DNA from: Microbulbifer sp. HZ11
GTDB lineage: Bacteria > Pseudomonadota > Gammaproteobacteria > Pseudomonadales > Cellvibrionaceae
DNA length: 64,000 nt
Direction: 5' to 3'
NCBI RefSeq assembly: GCF_000708675.1
Contig: NZ_JELR01000001.1
Coordinates: 1,488,001 to 1,552,000 of the forward strand
The translations under genes were made by a program, and so were the position numbers. Under the pieces are notes generated by a model that was not told where the DNA came from, searched no databases, and saw nothing but the letters and a program-made list of their open reading frames with translations. Positions 11,661-19,988 of this stretch are shown here, in pieces; within the stretch, counting starts at the first letter, position 1, and each line of letters begins with the position of its first letter.

Positions 11661-11771
11661 GGACGGGTGCCGGGTACAGGTTTTCAGGAGCGTCGCAAAC
11701 GGGATGTTTGCGTCGCAGCGCCCAGGGATGGGTCTACCGCGGTCCTGAAAACCTGTACCCGGTGCCCGTCC
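11661..11771 (+). repeat. Long palindromic element C (three-way hairpin family)
   Basis: Outer arms at 11661-11689 and 11743-11771 pair over 29 positions. The only two non-Watson-Crick positions are G-U compatible in RNA. The interior holds a first hairpin (GCGTCGCAAAC / GTTTGCGTCGC with one mismatch) and then the core CCCAGGGATGGGTCTACCGC, whose first 13 bases are identical to element B. It is located between leuS and lptE, 29 bases before the lptE start. Confidence 0.85.
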
Positions 11772-11800
11772 GCCACAAGACAATAAACCACCGGACCGAG

Positions 11801-12331
11801 ATGAAAAATACAGTGCTCCGCATAACCGCAATAATCCTGGCCATCGCAATCTCAGCCTGTGGCTGGCACCTCCGCGGCGCACCGAAAAACTTCCCCCCCG
11901 GAAGCAAGCTCTACATCACCACCGAAGACCCCAGAAGCGAACTCGCCGAAAGCATCACCCGCTTACTGCAAACCAGCGGCCTGCCTTTAGCAGAAGCCCC
12001 TAACGAAGCCGACTTCACCCTCACCATCCACAAAGAGATCGAACAGAAACGCACTGTCTCCGTGGATGCCCAGGGCCGCGCCTCCGAATACGAACTCATC
12101 ACCAGCGCCGAGTACAGCGTGCGTGACAACACCGGCCGCGATCTCCTTACCATGGCCCGCGCCGACGTCTACCGCACCCTCGAATGGGACGACGCCGAAG
12201 TCGTCAGTAAAGGGGAAGAAGAGCGCCTGCAGCGGGAAGAAATGCGCCGCGAACTCATCGGGCGGATCATCGACCGCCTACGCCGTATCGAAATCAACAC
12301 CCCCGTCCGCGACAGCCCGGCACTCCCCTGA
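11801..12331 (+). CDS. lptE: LPS-assembly lipoprotein LptE
   Basis: LptE plugs the LptD barrel that inserts lipopolysaccharide into the outer leaflet of the outer membrane. The 176-residue precursor has a short hydrophobic signal ending in the lipobox ISAC (residues 17-20), followed by GWHLRG, the hallmark start of mature LptE. The middle region (YELITSAEYSVRD) matches the family pattern. The ATG at 11801 is the only one giving a signal peptide; the open frame upstream only crosses repeat elements. The stop TGA is 2 bases from the holA ATG. Position between leuS and holA is canonical. Confidence 0.93.
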   Translation: MKNTVLRITAIILAIAISACGWHLRGAPKNFPPGSKLYITTEDPRSELAESITRLLQTSGLPLAEAPNEADFTLTIHKEIEQKRTVSVDAQGRASEYELITSAEYSVRDNTGRDLLTMARADVYRTLEWDDAEVVSKGEEERLQREEMRRELIGRIIDRLRRIEINTPVRDSPALP

Positions 12332-12332
12332 C

Positions 12333-13337
12333 ATGCCACGTATCAACCCGCGTCAGCTCCCGCAGAACCTCCGCCAGGGGTTAGCCCCCATCTACGTCGT
12401 CACCGGCGACGAACCCCTGCTGGTACAGGAGTGCTGCGACAGCATCCGCGATACCGCGCGCAAACACGGCTTTAACGAGCGCGATCTGCTGCATGGCGAG
12501 CACAATTTCGACTGGGGCCAGCTGCTCTCCGCCGCCGGCAGCATGTCCCTGTTCGCCGATAAAAAAATCATCGAACTGCGCCTTCCCGGCGGCAAACCCG
12601 GCGACAAAGGCAGTAAAGCCCTGCAGGAATTCGCCAGCATGGCGAATGAGGAAACCCTGCTGTTATTAGTTCTGCCACGCCTAGACCGATCGCAGCTGAA
12701 CAGCAAATGGGTAAAGGCGCTGGAGGCCAAGGGCGTACTGGTCCAGATCTGGCCGGTAGATGCCTCTGAAATGCCCCGCTGGATCCACCAGCGCCTGCGC
12801 GCAGCCAACCTCGACGCCGAACCGGAAGCCATCCAGATCCTGGCCGAGCGTGTGGAAGGCAACCTGCTCGCCGCCAGCCAGGAAATCGAAAAGCTGAAAC
12901 TGCTGGCGCAGGACTCGGTGATCACCGCCGACACCATGAACAACGTCGTTGCCAGCTCCGCCCGCTACGACGTTTTCGGCCTCATCGACAAAGCACTGGC
13001 CGGTGATGCCGCCGGCGCGGTGCGCACACTTCAAGGCCTGCGCGCAGAAGGCGTAGAAGCCCCGGTAGTTCTCTGGGCCATCGCCCGGGAAATCCGCACG
13101 CTACTGGAAACCCAGCAGAAACTCGATCAGGGCCAGCCGATCAATCGACTGGTGCGAATCCAGAAACGCCAACCACTGGTCCAGGCCGCCTGCCAGCGCC
13201 TGCGCCCCCGCCATCTGGAAAACTTCCTGATGCGTGCTCGCGCTGTGGACAACGCGATCAAAGGCGGCAAAGAAATGGACCCCTGGGCAGGTCTGCTGGA
13301 GCTCACCCTAAATCTCTCTGGCAAACGCAGCATCTAA
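12333..13337 (+). CDS. holA: DNA polymerase III subunit delta
   Basis: HolA opens the beta sliding clamp as part of the clamp loader. The 334-residue length is normal. The N-terminal part contains IYVVTGDEPLLVQE, in which the residues after GDE are typical for delta. FADKKIIELRLPGGKPG and LPRLDRSQLNSKWVKALEAKG follow the expected order, and the C-terminal helical collar ends at AIKGGKEMDPWAGLLELTL. The start ATG lies one base after the lptE stop, so the two are surely co-transcribed. A longer overlapping frame that starts inside lptE is not used. Confidence 0.95.
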   Translation: MPRINPRQLPQNLRQGLAPIYVVTGDEPLLVQECCDSIRDTARKHGFNERDLLHGEHNFDWGQLLSAAGSMSLFADKKIIELRLPGGKPGDKGSKALQEFASMANEETLLLLVLPRLDRSQLNSKWVKALEAKGVLVQIWPVDASEMPRWIHQRLRAANLDAEPEAIQILAERVEGNLLAASQEIEKLKLLAQDSVITADTMNNVVASSARYDVFGLIDKALAGDAAGAVRTLQGLRAEGVEAPVVLWAIAREIRTLLETQQKLDQGQPINRLVRIQKRQPLVQAACQRLRPRHLENFLMRARAVDNAIKGGKEMDPWAGLLELTLNLSGKRSI

Positions 13338-13350
13338 TAATTCCTCCCTC

Positions 13351-13370
13351 GTAGAAGCCTGCGTGCAGGC
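13351..13370. repeat. REP-like short palindrome (GTAGAAGCCTGC type)
   Basis: GTAGAAGCCTGC-GTGCAGGC carries the inverted core GCCTGC/GCAGGC, similar to the short REP sequences of pseudomonads. Related sequences are at 15209-15235 and 43711-43730. It sits 14 bases after the holA stop. Confidence 0.5.
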
Positions 13371-13540
13371 AAACCGAACAATACTCCGGTCCGTTCGCCT
13401 GCAACCCGCCGCCTGCGCCTCTCACTTTGGCGCCGCAAGCCAAGTATTCCGGCATGTCCTGACATGCCTACCCCCTGTCAAGCCGCTAGGATATTCGTTA
13501 GCCACTCTCCAACGTCCACCGCTCCAGTCAGAGACCAGAC

Positions 13541-15199
13541 ATGACGAATAAAATAATGACGACCGACCTCGCCTCCACCCATCGGGTACGCAACCAGCCG
13601 GCGCCGCTACAGGGACACAATCTCTACGCCGGTGACATTGCGCTGATAGAGGCGGTGGCGCGCAACGGAGGACATTGGGGTGAAGCGGATCTGCAGCGGT
13701 ACGGGGAGGTGTGTGGAAGACCGGAGTGGATCGAACGGGGTTTTCAGGCAAACCACCACAAACCGGAGTTTGAGCCCCACGATCGGGTGGGGAACCGTAT
13801 CGACCAGGTGAACTACCACCCGGCCTACCATCAGCTGATGCAGCTGGCCAAAAGTGAGGCCCTGCACTCGTCGCCGTGGACGGAACCGAAGCCCGGCGCG
13901 CATGTAGTGCGTGCCGCCAAGTACTACCTGCACAGTCAGCTGGAGTCCGGCCACGGCTGCCCGATCACCATGACCTTTGCGGCGGTGCCCTCCATCAGCC
14001 TCGCTCCCGCACTGGCAAAAGAGTGGCTGCCAAAGATTACCGATCGCGATTACGATCCCAGCAATCGCCCCCACACCGAAAAGTCCGCACTCACCATAGG
14101 CATGGGGATGACAGAGAAACAGGGCGGGTCCGATGTGCGCGCCAACACCACCACCGCAACCCCGATTGGCGACGGCACCTACGAACTCCTCGGCCACAAA
14201 TGGTTTACCTCCGCCCCCATGTGCGATGCCTTTCTGATGCTGGCGCAGACCGGCGCTGGGCTAAGCTGTTTTCTGGTTCCCCGCTGGCGCCCGGACGGAA
14301 CCAAAAACCCGATTGAGGTACAGCGCCTGAAAAACAAGGCCGGCAACGTTTCCAATGCGTCGTCAGAAATCGAGCTTCGCGGCGCGCTCGGCTGGCTGGT
14401 GGGTGAGGAGGGCCGAGGTGTACCGGCCATTATCGAAATGGTCTCCACCACCCGTTTCGACTGCATGATCGGCTCCTCCGCTGGGCAGCGTCAGGCCACG
14501 CTACAGGCGATCTACCACGCGAGCCAACGCAGCGCCTTCGGCAAAACCCTGATCGAACAGCCACTGATGCAGAACGTCCTCGCAGATCTGCAACTGGAAT
14601 TGGAGGGCTCCGTCGCCATGACCATGCGCATGGCGCAGGCCATGGATCATCCTGACGATGAGCAGCAGAAACTGCTGATGCGCCTCGGCACAGCGGTGGG
14701 AAAGTACTGGATCTGCAAGCGCACACCGCACCACGCTTACGAAGCCGCAGAGTGCCTCGGCGGTAATGGGGTGATCGAAAATTTCATTACCGCACGCTTG
14801 TACCGCGATGCCCCGATCAATGCGATCTGGGAAGGCTCGGGCAACATTCAGGCGCTGGACGTACTGCGTGCAGTAACCAAAACCCCCGCCGCATTGACCA
14901 CCTGGATTGACGAGCTTGAAAAAAGCAAAGGCTGTGACCTGCGCTTTGACCGCGCGCTGACACGTTTACAAAGCCAGTTCGCGGACCTCGATCAGATGGA
15001 ATACCGCGCGCGACATCTGGTAGATCAACTGGCTCTGACCATACAGAGCCACTTGCTGATACAAGCCGGGAACACCGCTGTGGCCGAGGGATTTATCGCT
15101 TCCAGGCTCGGCGCGCAGGGGGCACACAACACAGGTACCCTGCCGGTGGGCATCGATGTGAAAGCAGTAATCGAGCGCGGCAATCCACTGGTCGTGTGA
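13541..15199 (+). CDS. AidB-like acyl-CoA dehydrogenase
   Basis: The 552-residue flavoprotein belongs to the acyl-CoA dehydrogenase superfamily and resembles AidB, the alkylation-response isovaleryl-CoA dehydrogenase homologue. AidB-type features are a long N-terminal region (APLQGHNLYAGD, YHPAYHQLM), GMGMTEKQGGSDVRANTT for FAD/substrate contacts, HKWFTSAPMCDAF, and the late AAECLGGNGVIENF-ARLYRDAPINAIWEGSGNIQALDVLRA stretch with the glutamate at the usual ACAD base region. Whether it acts on DNA damage or on branched acyl-CoA cannot be told. No ada or alkB gene lies nearby. It stands alone between holA and a convergent ATPase gene. Confidence 0.88.
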   Translation: MTNKIMTTDLASTHRVRNQPAPLQGHNLYAGDIALIEAVARNGGHWGEADLQRYGEVCGRPEWIERGFQANHHKPEFEPHDRVGNRIDQVNYHPAYHQLMQLAKSEALHSSPWTEPKPGAHVVRAAKYYLHSQLESGHGCPITMTFAAVPSISLAPALAKEWLPKITDRDYDPSNRPHTEKSALTIGMGMTEKQGGSDVRANTTTATPIGDGTYELLGHKWFTSAPMCDAFLMLAQTGAGLSCFLVPRWRPDGTKNPIEVQRLKNKAGNVSNASSEIELRGALGWLVGEEGRGVPAIIEMVSTTRFDCMIGSSAGQRQATLQAIYHASQRSAFGKTLIEQPLMQNVLADLQLELEGSVAMTMRMAQAMDHPDDEQQKLLMRLGTAVGKYWICKRTPHHAYEAAECLGGNGVIENFITARLYRDAPINAIWEGSGNIQALDVLRAVTKTPAALTTWIDELEKSKGCDLRFDRALTRLQSQFADLDQMEYRARHLVDQLALTIQSHLLIQAGNTAVAEGFIASRLGAQGAHNTGTLPVGIDVKAVIERGNPLVV

Positions 15200-15208
15200 C
15201 ACTCGCCT

Positions 15209-15235
15209 GTAGCAGCCTGCAAAGCAGACTCCTAC
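15209..15235. repeat. REP-like short imperfect palindrome
   Basis: GTAGCAGCCTGC-AAA-GCAGACTCCTAC forms an imperfect inverted repeat between the stops of two convergent genes. It resembles the element at 43711-43730 and may act as a bidirectional terminator or REP. Confidence 0.5.
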
Positions 15236-15245
15236 ACGTAACCGG

Positions 15246-16016
15246 TTAATTGGAATAACTTTTGAAGAACTGCTCCGCCGTGCGCCCACTGTGGCTGGCG
15301 CGGAGCATGGCAAACTGTTTGGCGGCGGTGTGGAGTTGGTCGCGGTCACCGTCAAACTCGGAAAAATACTGATCCACTATTTTCAAGTAGCTATCCCAGT
15401 CCGCAGGATAGAAACTCAGCCAGAGTCCGAAGCGGTCCGCCAGGGACAGGGTTTCTTCCACCACATCTCCGTGGTGAAGCTCGCCGTTCACGATTTTCGT
15501 CTGCTGGTTGTCCTGTGTACTTTCCGGGATCAGATGGCGTCGGTTGGATGTTGCGTACAACAGAACATTTTCGGGAGGCAGCTCCAGGGAACCGGCGAGA
15601 ATGGTTTTGAGCGCTTTATAACGTTCATCACCTTTCTCAAATGAAAAGTCGTCGCAGAACAGGATAAAACGATACTTGCACACCTCGTCACTATCGAGGT
15701 AGTCGACAATTTCTGGCAGATCATCCAGATCCTGGAGATTGATCTCGATACAGCGCAACCCTTCGCTACCGAACCGGTTCAATAACGCCTTGATCAGACT
15801 GGATTTTCCCGTACCACGAGCACCCCACAAGAGTGTATGGTTAGCGGGCTCCCCTCGCAGGAACTTCTCGGTATTTTCCACCAGTTGCCGCTTTTGTTCG
15901 TCAATTCCCAATAACTGATCCAGGCGAACCGGATCCAGACGACGAACAGGCTTTAACACGCCTTGCTGAGCGCGCCAGATTGCCGCGATCTGTTGATCCC
16001 AATCAATTTTTTGCAT
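15246..16016 (-). CDS. DUF815 family P-loop ATPase
   Basis: The 256-residue protein is a single AAA-like ATPase of the DUF815 family, function unknown. It has the P-loop WGARGTGKSSLIKALL, a Walker B-like FILFCDDFSFEKGD, a sensor-1 region LLYATSNRRHLIPE and a C-terminal helical lid (FYPADWDSYLKIVDQYF). The ATG at 16016 follows GGGAG by 9 bases. The frame extends 18 codons upstream without a better site. It is followed in the opposite direction by the AidB-like gene, and the decarboxylase gene ends 74 bp upstream on the same strand. Confidence 0.9.
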   Translation of the reverse strand: MQKIDWDQQIAAIWRAQQGVLKPVRRLDPVRLDQLLGIDEQKRQLVENTEKFLRGEPANHTLLWGARGTGKSSLIKALLNRFGSEGLRCIEINLQDLDDLPEIVDYLDSDEVCKYRFILFCDDFSFEKGDERYKALKTILAGSLELPPENVLLYATSNRRHLIPESTQDNQQTKIVNGELHHGDVVEETLSLADRFGLWLSFYPADWDSYLKIVDQYFSEFDGDRDQLHTAAKQFAMLRASHSGRTAEQFFKSYSN

Positions 16017-16090
16017 ACCGAACGGCTCCCGATTCGAAGCCGCAAAAAGTACACCGTCACACGCATGCAATCAATCGCCATACATCTGTG

Positions 16091-18082
16091 TCAGCTTTTC
16101 CGCTTGAATACGGCCTTCTTCATCACCCGCAACATCGGTTCATCAGAGCGGAAGATCAGCCCGTGAATTTCCGTGGCGTTCTGCCCCTGCAGCAGCTGTT
16201 GTAAGAATTGCACGATCTGCGCGGAAATTTCCTGTCCCGGCACCAGAACCGGTATCCCCGGGGGGTAGGGAACAATTTCGTCGGCGCAGGTGCGGCCAAC
16301 CAGCTTTTTCTCCGCTGCCACACCATTGTCCATCAGCGGAAGTTCTTCGGTTTCAGCAAAATAGGCATCCGCTGGCAAACAGTTGAGATGGGTGAATTCC
16401 GGCAACTGCCGGGCTGTACCCACATGACTGCGCTTGCGCGGCTGGCGCGCCAGTTGCTTGAGAGCGTGAACCAGGCGCAGTAATTTGCTTTCAGTACTGC
16501 CGAGGGTCACCAGCACCGTTACGGTGTTGTAGGTCGTTTTTTCTACCTGAATCCCAAACTGATCAAACAGTTTGACCTGAATCTCCTTGCCGGAATAACC
16601 GCTACCCGATACGTCGATGGTGACCTTGGTGGGATCCAGGCGGATATTGTCTTTCGCCAACGGTGCCGGAACCAGATCCTCAAGGGTCAGTGCGCGGAAT
16701 ACACCGGTGGCATCCACCTCGCGACGCAGCGTAGCCACCATTTGCGCGCAGTGGCGCAAACGGCCATAGCCTTCCATCACCATCTGCTTACGGGCCACAT
16801 CGAGACTCGCGATCATGGAGTACTGGGGGCTGGTGGACGCGTACATGTTCAGGTTTTCACGGAAACGGAACTCATCGAAATCCGGATCCTGCACGTGGAT
16901 CATGCTGGCCTGGGAGAAGGCCGACAACATCTTGTGAGTGCTCTGGGTGACATAGTCGGCCCCGCACTCCAAGGCGGTTGGCCGCAATTCAGTATGAAAA
17001 TATCCGTGTGCGTACCAGGCTTCGTCGATCAGCACCTTCACCCCTCGCTCGTGAGCGTAGTCAATGATCGGTTTGAGGTCGTAACGCAGGCCGTCGTAGG
17101 TACAGGAGGTAATCACCAGCAGCCCCGCATCCGGGTGTTCGTCCAGCGCCTTCTCGATATCTGCCCGACACACCGGGCCATAAATCCCGAATTGCGGGTG
17201 CAGGGTGGACTTGAGGTACACCGGCTCCACCCGGTTCATGACGATCGCATGGTGCACCGACTTGTGACAGGCCTGATCGACAATGATCTTGCCGCCACCA
17301 CCGAGAATCTGCTGGATCACCACCTTATTCGCGGTTGAGGTGCCGTTGGTGAGAAAAAACGTCTGTTCGGCGCCGAACGCCTGGGCCGCAAGATCCTGTG
17401 CTTCCTGAATCACCGAATGGGGTTCAAGCAGACTGTCCAGCACCTGTACCGATACCGACAGATCGGTATTGAAAACGTGCTCACCCATAAAGCGGTAGAA
17501 GTCGCCCACCCAGGGGCTGTTTCGCAGACTGTCGCCGCCGGAGTGACCCGGGGTATGCCAGGCATCGCGGGCAGAGAAAACGTATTCTTTAAGCGTATCG
17601 GCAAAGGGGGTGGAAGCGCGGCGAGCAATAAATGCCTGCACCAGGCGGAACATATGGTTGAAGTTGCATTCGCGGCGGTCAAACAGCTCATCAAAACGCT
17701 TGCGCACGGACGCCGGGGCCCCCCCCTGATCATTAAGGAATGAATCCTGCGCCACCAGGAATACATTCAGCTGTGCACGCACCGCGTGCATACGATCCGC
17801 CAGCTGCTCGGCGGCCTTGAGCTCATCCGAAGCGCAGCCACCATCAATAATGAGTGCCTGTAACTGGTCTTCCTCCCGCAGGCATTTCTCCAGAGCACTG
17901 GTGGCCACCGATTCAAACCGCAGCCCATAAGGATTCTCGTGCTGTGCGGCGGTCGCGTTGAGCGCGCTGACCCAACTACTGCTCAGATCGCGGTCATTAC
18001 TGACCAGCGCGACACGGCACTCCAGCGGCTGGCGCTGTTCACAGAGATTGCCCAGATCAGGCATTGTCAGTTCTACACCCAT
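16091..18082 (-). CDS. Orn/Lys/Arg decarboxylase, PLP-dependent
   Basis: The 663-residue enzyme is a fold-type I basic amino acid decarboxylase. The N-terminal ~125 residues form a receiver-like wing domain (VALVSNDRDLSSSWVSAL). The PLP core follows, with HTPGHSGGDSLRNSPW, FLTNGTSTANKVV, DEAWYAHGYFH and the Schiff-base lysine in STHKMLSAFSQ. The C-terminal domain ends with YPPGIPVLVPGQEI, typical of this family. It would make a diamine or agmatine with CO2; ornithine, lysine and arginine cannot be separated by eye. There is no adjacent antiporter gene, so an acid-resistance operon is not indicated. A 14-bp perfect palindrome lies 128 bp upstream of its start. Confidence 0.9.
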   Translation of the reverse strand: MGVELTMPDLGNLCEQRQPLECRVALVSNDRDLSSSWVSALNATAAQHENPYGLRFESVATSALEKCLREEDQLQALIIDGGCASDELKAAEQLADRMHAVRAQLNVFLVAQDSFLNDQGGAPASVRKRFDELFDRRECNFNHMFRLVQAFIARRASTPFADTLKEYVFSARDAWHTPGHSGGDSLRNSPWVGDFYRFMGEHVFNTDLSVSVQVLDSLLEPHSVIQEAQDLAAQAFGAEQTFFLTNGTSTANKVVIQQILGGGGKIIVDQACHKSVHHAIVMNRVEPVYLKSTLHPQFGIYGPVCRADIEKALDEHPDAGLLVITSCTYDGLRYDLKPIIDYAHERGVKVLIDEAWYAHGYFHTELRPTALECGADYVTQSTHKMLSAFSQASMIHVQDPDFDEFRFRENLNMYASTSPQYSMIASLDVARKQMVMEGYGRLRHCAQMVATLRREVDATGVFRALTLEDLVPAPLAKDNIRLDPTKVTIDVSGSGYSGKEIQVKLFDQFGIQVEKTTYNTVTVLVTLGSTESKLLRLVHALKQLARQPRKRSHVGTARQLPEFTHLNCLPADAYFAETEELPLMDNGVAAEKKLVGRTCADEIVPYPPGIPVLVPGQEISAQIVQFLQQLLQGQNATEIHGLIFRSDEPMLRVMKKAVFKRKS

Positions 18083-18209
18083 AACATTTCTTCTTATCTT
18101 TCAGCATAGGAGACAGATACTAAATGAGGCTGGCGCCGTTTAGGGGGGGACTGCGGAAATTGGCAATAAGCACCAGAAAGCGGGGGGGATACGAAATCAA
18201 TGGTCGAAA

Positions 18210-18223
18210 AATGTGATCACATT
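18210..18223. promoter_or_regulatory. 14-bp perfect palindrome AATGTGATCACATT
   Basis: The palindrome AATGTGATCACATT overlaps the last codon of the Nudix gene and lies 128 bp upstream of the decarboxylase start. It contains TGTGA and TCACA half-sites, but without the 6-base spacer of a CRP site. It could be an operator for a regulator not in this window. Confidence 0.35.
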
Positions 18224-18644
18224 AGAATTTTGCGCTCTGAACTTCCCCGTTAAACTGCAAACAATGCTGCACCCGCACGCGCTGTACCGGCGACAGGTCA
18301 TTTAACGCAAAGTAGTCAAACGCGGAATGCTCAGACGACAGGGTGATATCGCCGTTACTGTTCCCCACGCCGTGGGTTTTCAGGTGCGCGCGAAAGATAA
18401 ATACGTGGGAGTTGTATACCCGGTGGTAATAGACGCCACTCAGATAGTCGATGACGATCTCCCGGCCCAGCTCTTCCCGGCACTCCCGGTGCAGGGCCTC
18501 ATGAATCGTCTCGCCCAGGTCCAGGGCGCCGCCAGGCAGGCCCCAACTTTTATCAGCGTAGGTGGCACGTAATTGCAGCACTTCCCCTGCTTCGTTGGTG
18601 ATGACCGCGTGTGCACTCAGTTTGTAGGTATCGTCGAATCCCAT
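18222..18644 (-). CDS. Nudix hydrolase
   Basis: The 140-residue protein is a compact Nudix hydrolase acting on nucleoside diphosphate-linked substrates. The Nudix box is intact: GGALDLGETIHEALHRE followed by CREELG, which fits G-x5-E-x7-REUxEExGU. The substrate is unknown. The ATG at 18644 follows GAAGGT; the longer frame upstream lacks a ribosome site. It runs between pldA upstream (92 bp) and the decarboxylase downstream, all on the minus strand. Confidence 0.9.
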   Translation of the reverse strand: MGFDDTYKLSAHAVITNEAGEVLQLRATYADKSWGLPGGALDLGETIHEALHRECREELGREIVIDYLSGVYYHRVYNSHVFIFRAHLKTHGVGNSNGDITLSSEHSAFDYFALNDLSPVQRVRVQHCLQFNGEVQSAKF

Positions 18645-18736
18645 CCGTGGACCTTCATCAGCATTCCAGGCACCATTGAAATCGGCGGAAGGTGGCGCCA
18701 CCCGGCGCGCACACAGCAGACGCACCTCGGTGCCAC

Positions 18737-19897
18737 TTAACTTCCCGTGCCCCGGGCCAGTTCAAAACCAATCCCCAGGGTCTGCACCGATTCATCGTAG
18801 TCGATCAGGCTCTCTCCGTAGCCGTTGAAGTATTTCACATAGCCACGTACCCGGCTGCCCATGGGAAAGCTCCAACGCAGTTCACCCGCCCCCTTGTTGT
18901 CGGAGCGCAGGTTGTTTCGCACCATGATGGAAATATTGTGGTCGCCCCGCTCTACCCCTCCAACAAATTCGAAGTGCCCCAGATAGAACTCCAGGTCTGG
19001 GTTGTCGTCGTCTTCCATGTCTTCCGGAATGCGGTACCAGGGCTTGACAGTGAAATAGACATCGTCCTTTTCAAACGCGAAGTTGGCGTAAATCCGATTC
19101 CAGCTGCGCGACAGCGGCTCACTTCGGCCATTGGACTGATGGTTGAATGCGATCTGATTGGCCACATTCTGGAACCCGAAAATGGTCCAATCGTTCAACC
19201 AGGTCATGATCAGCTCCGGCTCGTGATTGGTCTCGCGAAATGGCGCAGAATCGTCCGAGTTGTACGCCTGCCAGAACGAGCGGTTGGTATAGGCAAAGCT
19301 CATAAAAGATGCCTTGCCCAGAAAACCGCGCCAAACGGGCACCTGTACCGAGAGCTGGAACTGTACCTCGATGGAATCCAGGTCGACCTCGTGTTCTGTG
19401 TCGTAATCTTCCAGCCCGCCCTTGTTGGGTTTGGGATTGTAGGTAATCGGCAGAAGATAGTTGGTCTTATGGGACGCCAGAGTGAACGGGTTCTGCGCAG
19501 CATCGCGGATGGCCTGAGCGCGCTCGCTGACCAGTACATCCGCGGACTCCTGAGGGGACACCTCCGGGGTGGTGGCAAAAACCGGAGTTTCCTCCACCCG
19601 GCGCCCCTCGCGGATCACCGACAGTTCGCAGCGGATACGCATTTCTTCGAGCGTGATATTGGCGGGCGCAGTAAGTAACTGCTCACGTAAGCAGTTCTGC
19701 TGGCGCCGCTCTTCACTTTGTAGGGAATCATCGGTCTGCAGAATCTCGATTTCTTCGTAACCGGATTGCGCCTCGACCTCTTCCTCCGCGATGGTTTCTT
19801 GTGCACACACCGGCTCTGCGGTCAAAACCACAGCGGCGGCGAAACCATAGAGAAGGGGCCAGCGGGGGAAGGGAAGCAAAGATCGAACAGAAAACAA
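18737..19897 (-). CDS. pldA: Outer membrane phospholipase A (OMPLA)
   Basis: OMPLA hydrolyses misplaced phospholipids in the outer membrane. The catalytic motif FNHQSNG (His and Ser) and the following RSWNRIY (Asn) are intact. The C-terminal part has YVKYFNGYGESLIDYDE, another OMPLA hallmark, and ends with a beta-barrel-like GIGFELARG. About 386 residues is longer than E. coli PldA (289); the surplus is a Glu-rich region of about 100 residues after the signal peptide (cleavage near VCA-QE). TTG at 19897 is chosen because AGGAG lies 9 bases upstream. A GTG at 19921 is the alternative. Confidence 0.9.
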   Translation of the reverse strand: MFSVRSLLPFPRWPLLYGFAAAVVLTAEPVCAQETIAEEEVEAQSGYEEIEILQTDDSLQSEERRQQNCLREQLLTAPANITLEEMRIRCELSVIREGRRVEETPVFATTPEVSPQESADVLVSERAQAIRDAAQNPFTLASHKTNYLLPITYNPKPNKGGLEDYDTEHEVDLDSIEVQFQLSVQVPVWRGFLGKASFMSFAYTNRSFWQAYNSDDSAPFRETNHEPELIMTWLNDWTIFGFQNVANQIAFNHQSNGRSEPLSRSWNRIYANFAFEKDDVYFTVKPWYRIPEDMEDDDNPDLEFYLGHFEFVGGVERGDHNISIMVRNNLRSDNKGAGELRWSFPMGSRVRGYVKYFNGYGESLIDYDESVQTLGIGFELARGTGS

Positions 19898-19988
19898 CGA
19901 ATGGTGCTCCTGAATAAACACGGAACGCCAGTTTACATGGTTTGGGAATCTAAAGTGTGCAGCCAGTCAGCTTGCGTCTGCGCGTAGT

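Noticed and set aside
11555-11800. N-terminal extension of lptE
   Set aside because: The extension reads across R1 and element C. Only the ATG at 11801 gives the lipoprotein signal peptide.
12066-12332. N-terminal extension of holA inside lptE
   Set aside because: It overlaps lptE in another frame, is low complexity and unlike HolA; the ATG at 12333 follows the lptE stop.
16742-17338. Plus-strand frame opposite the decarboxylase
   Set aside because: It mirrors the minus-strand gene, has no ribosome site and no recognisable domain.
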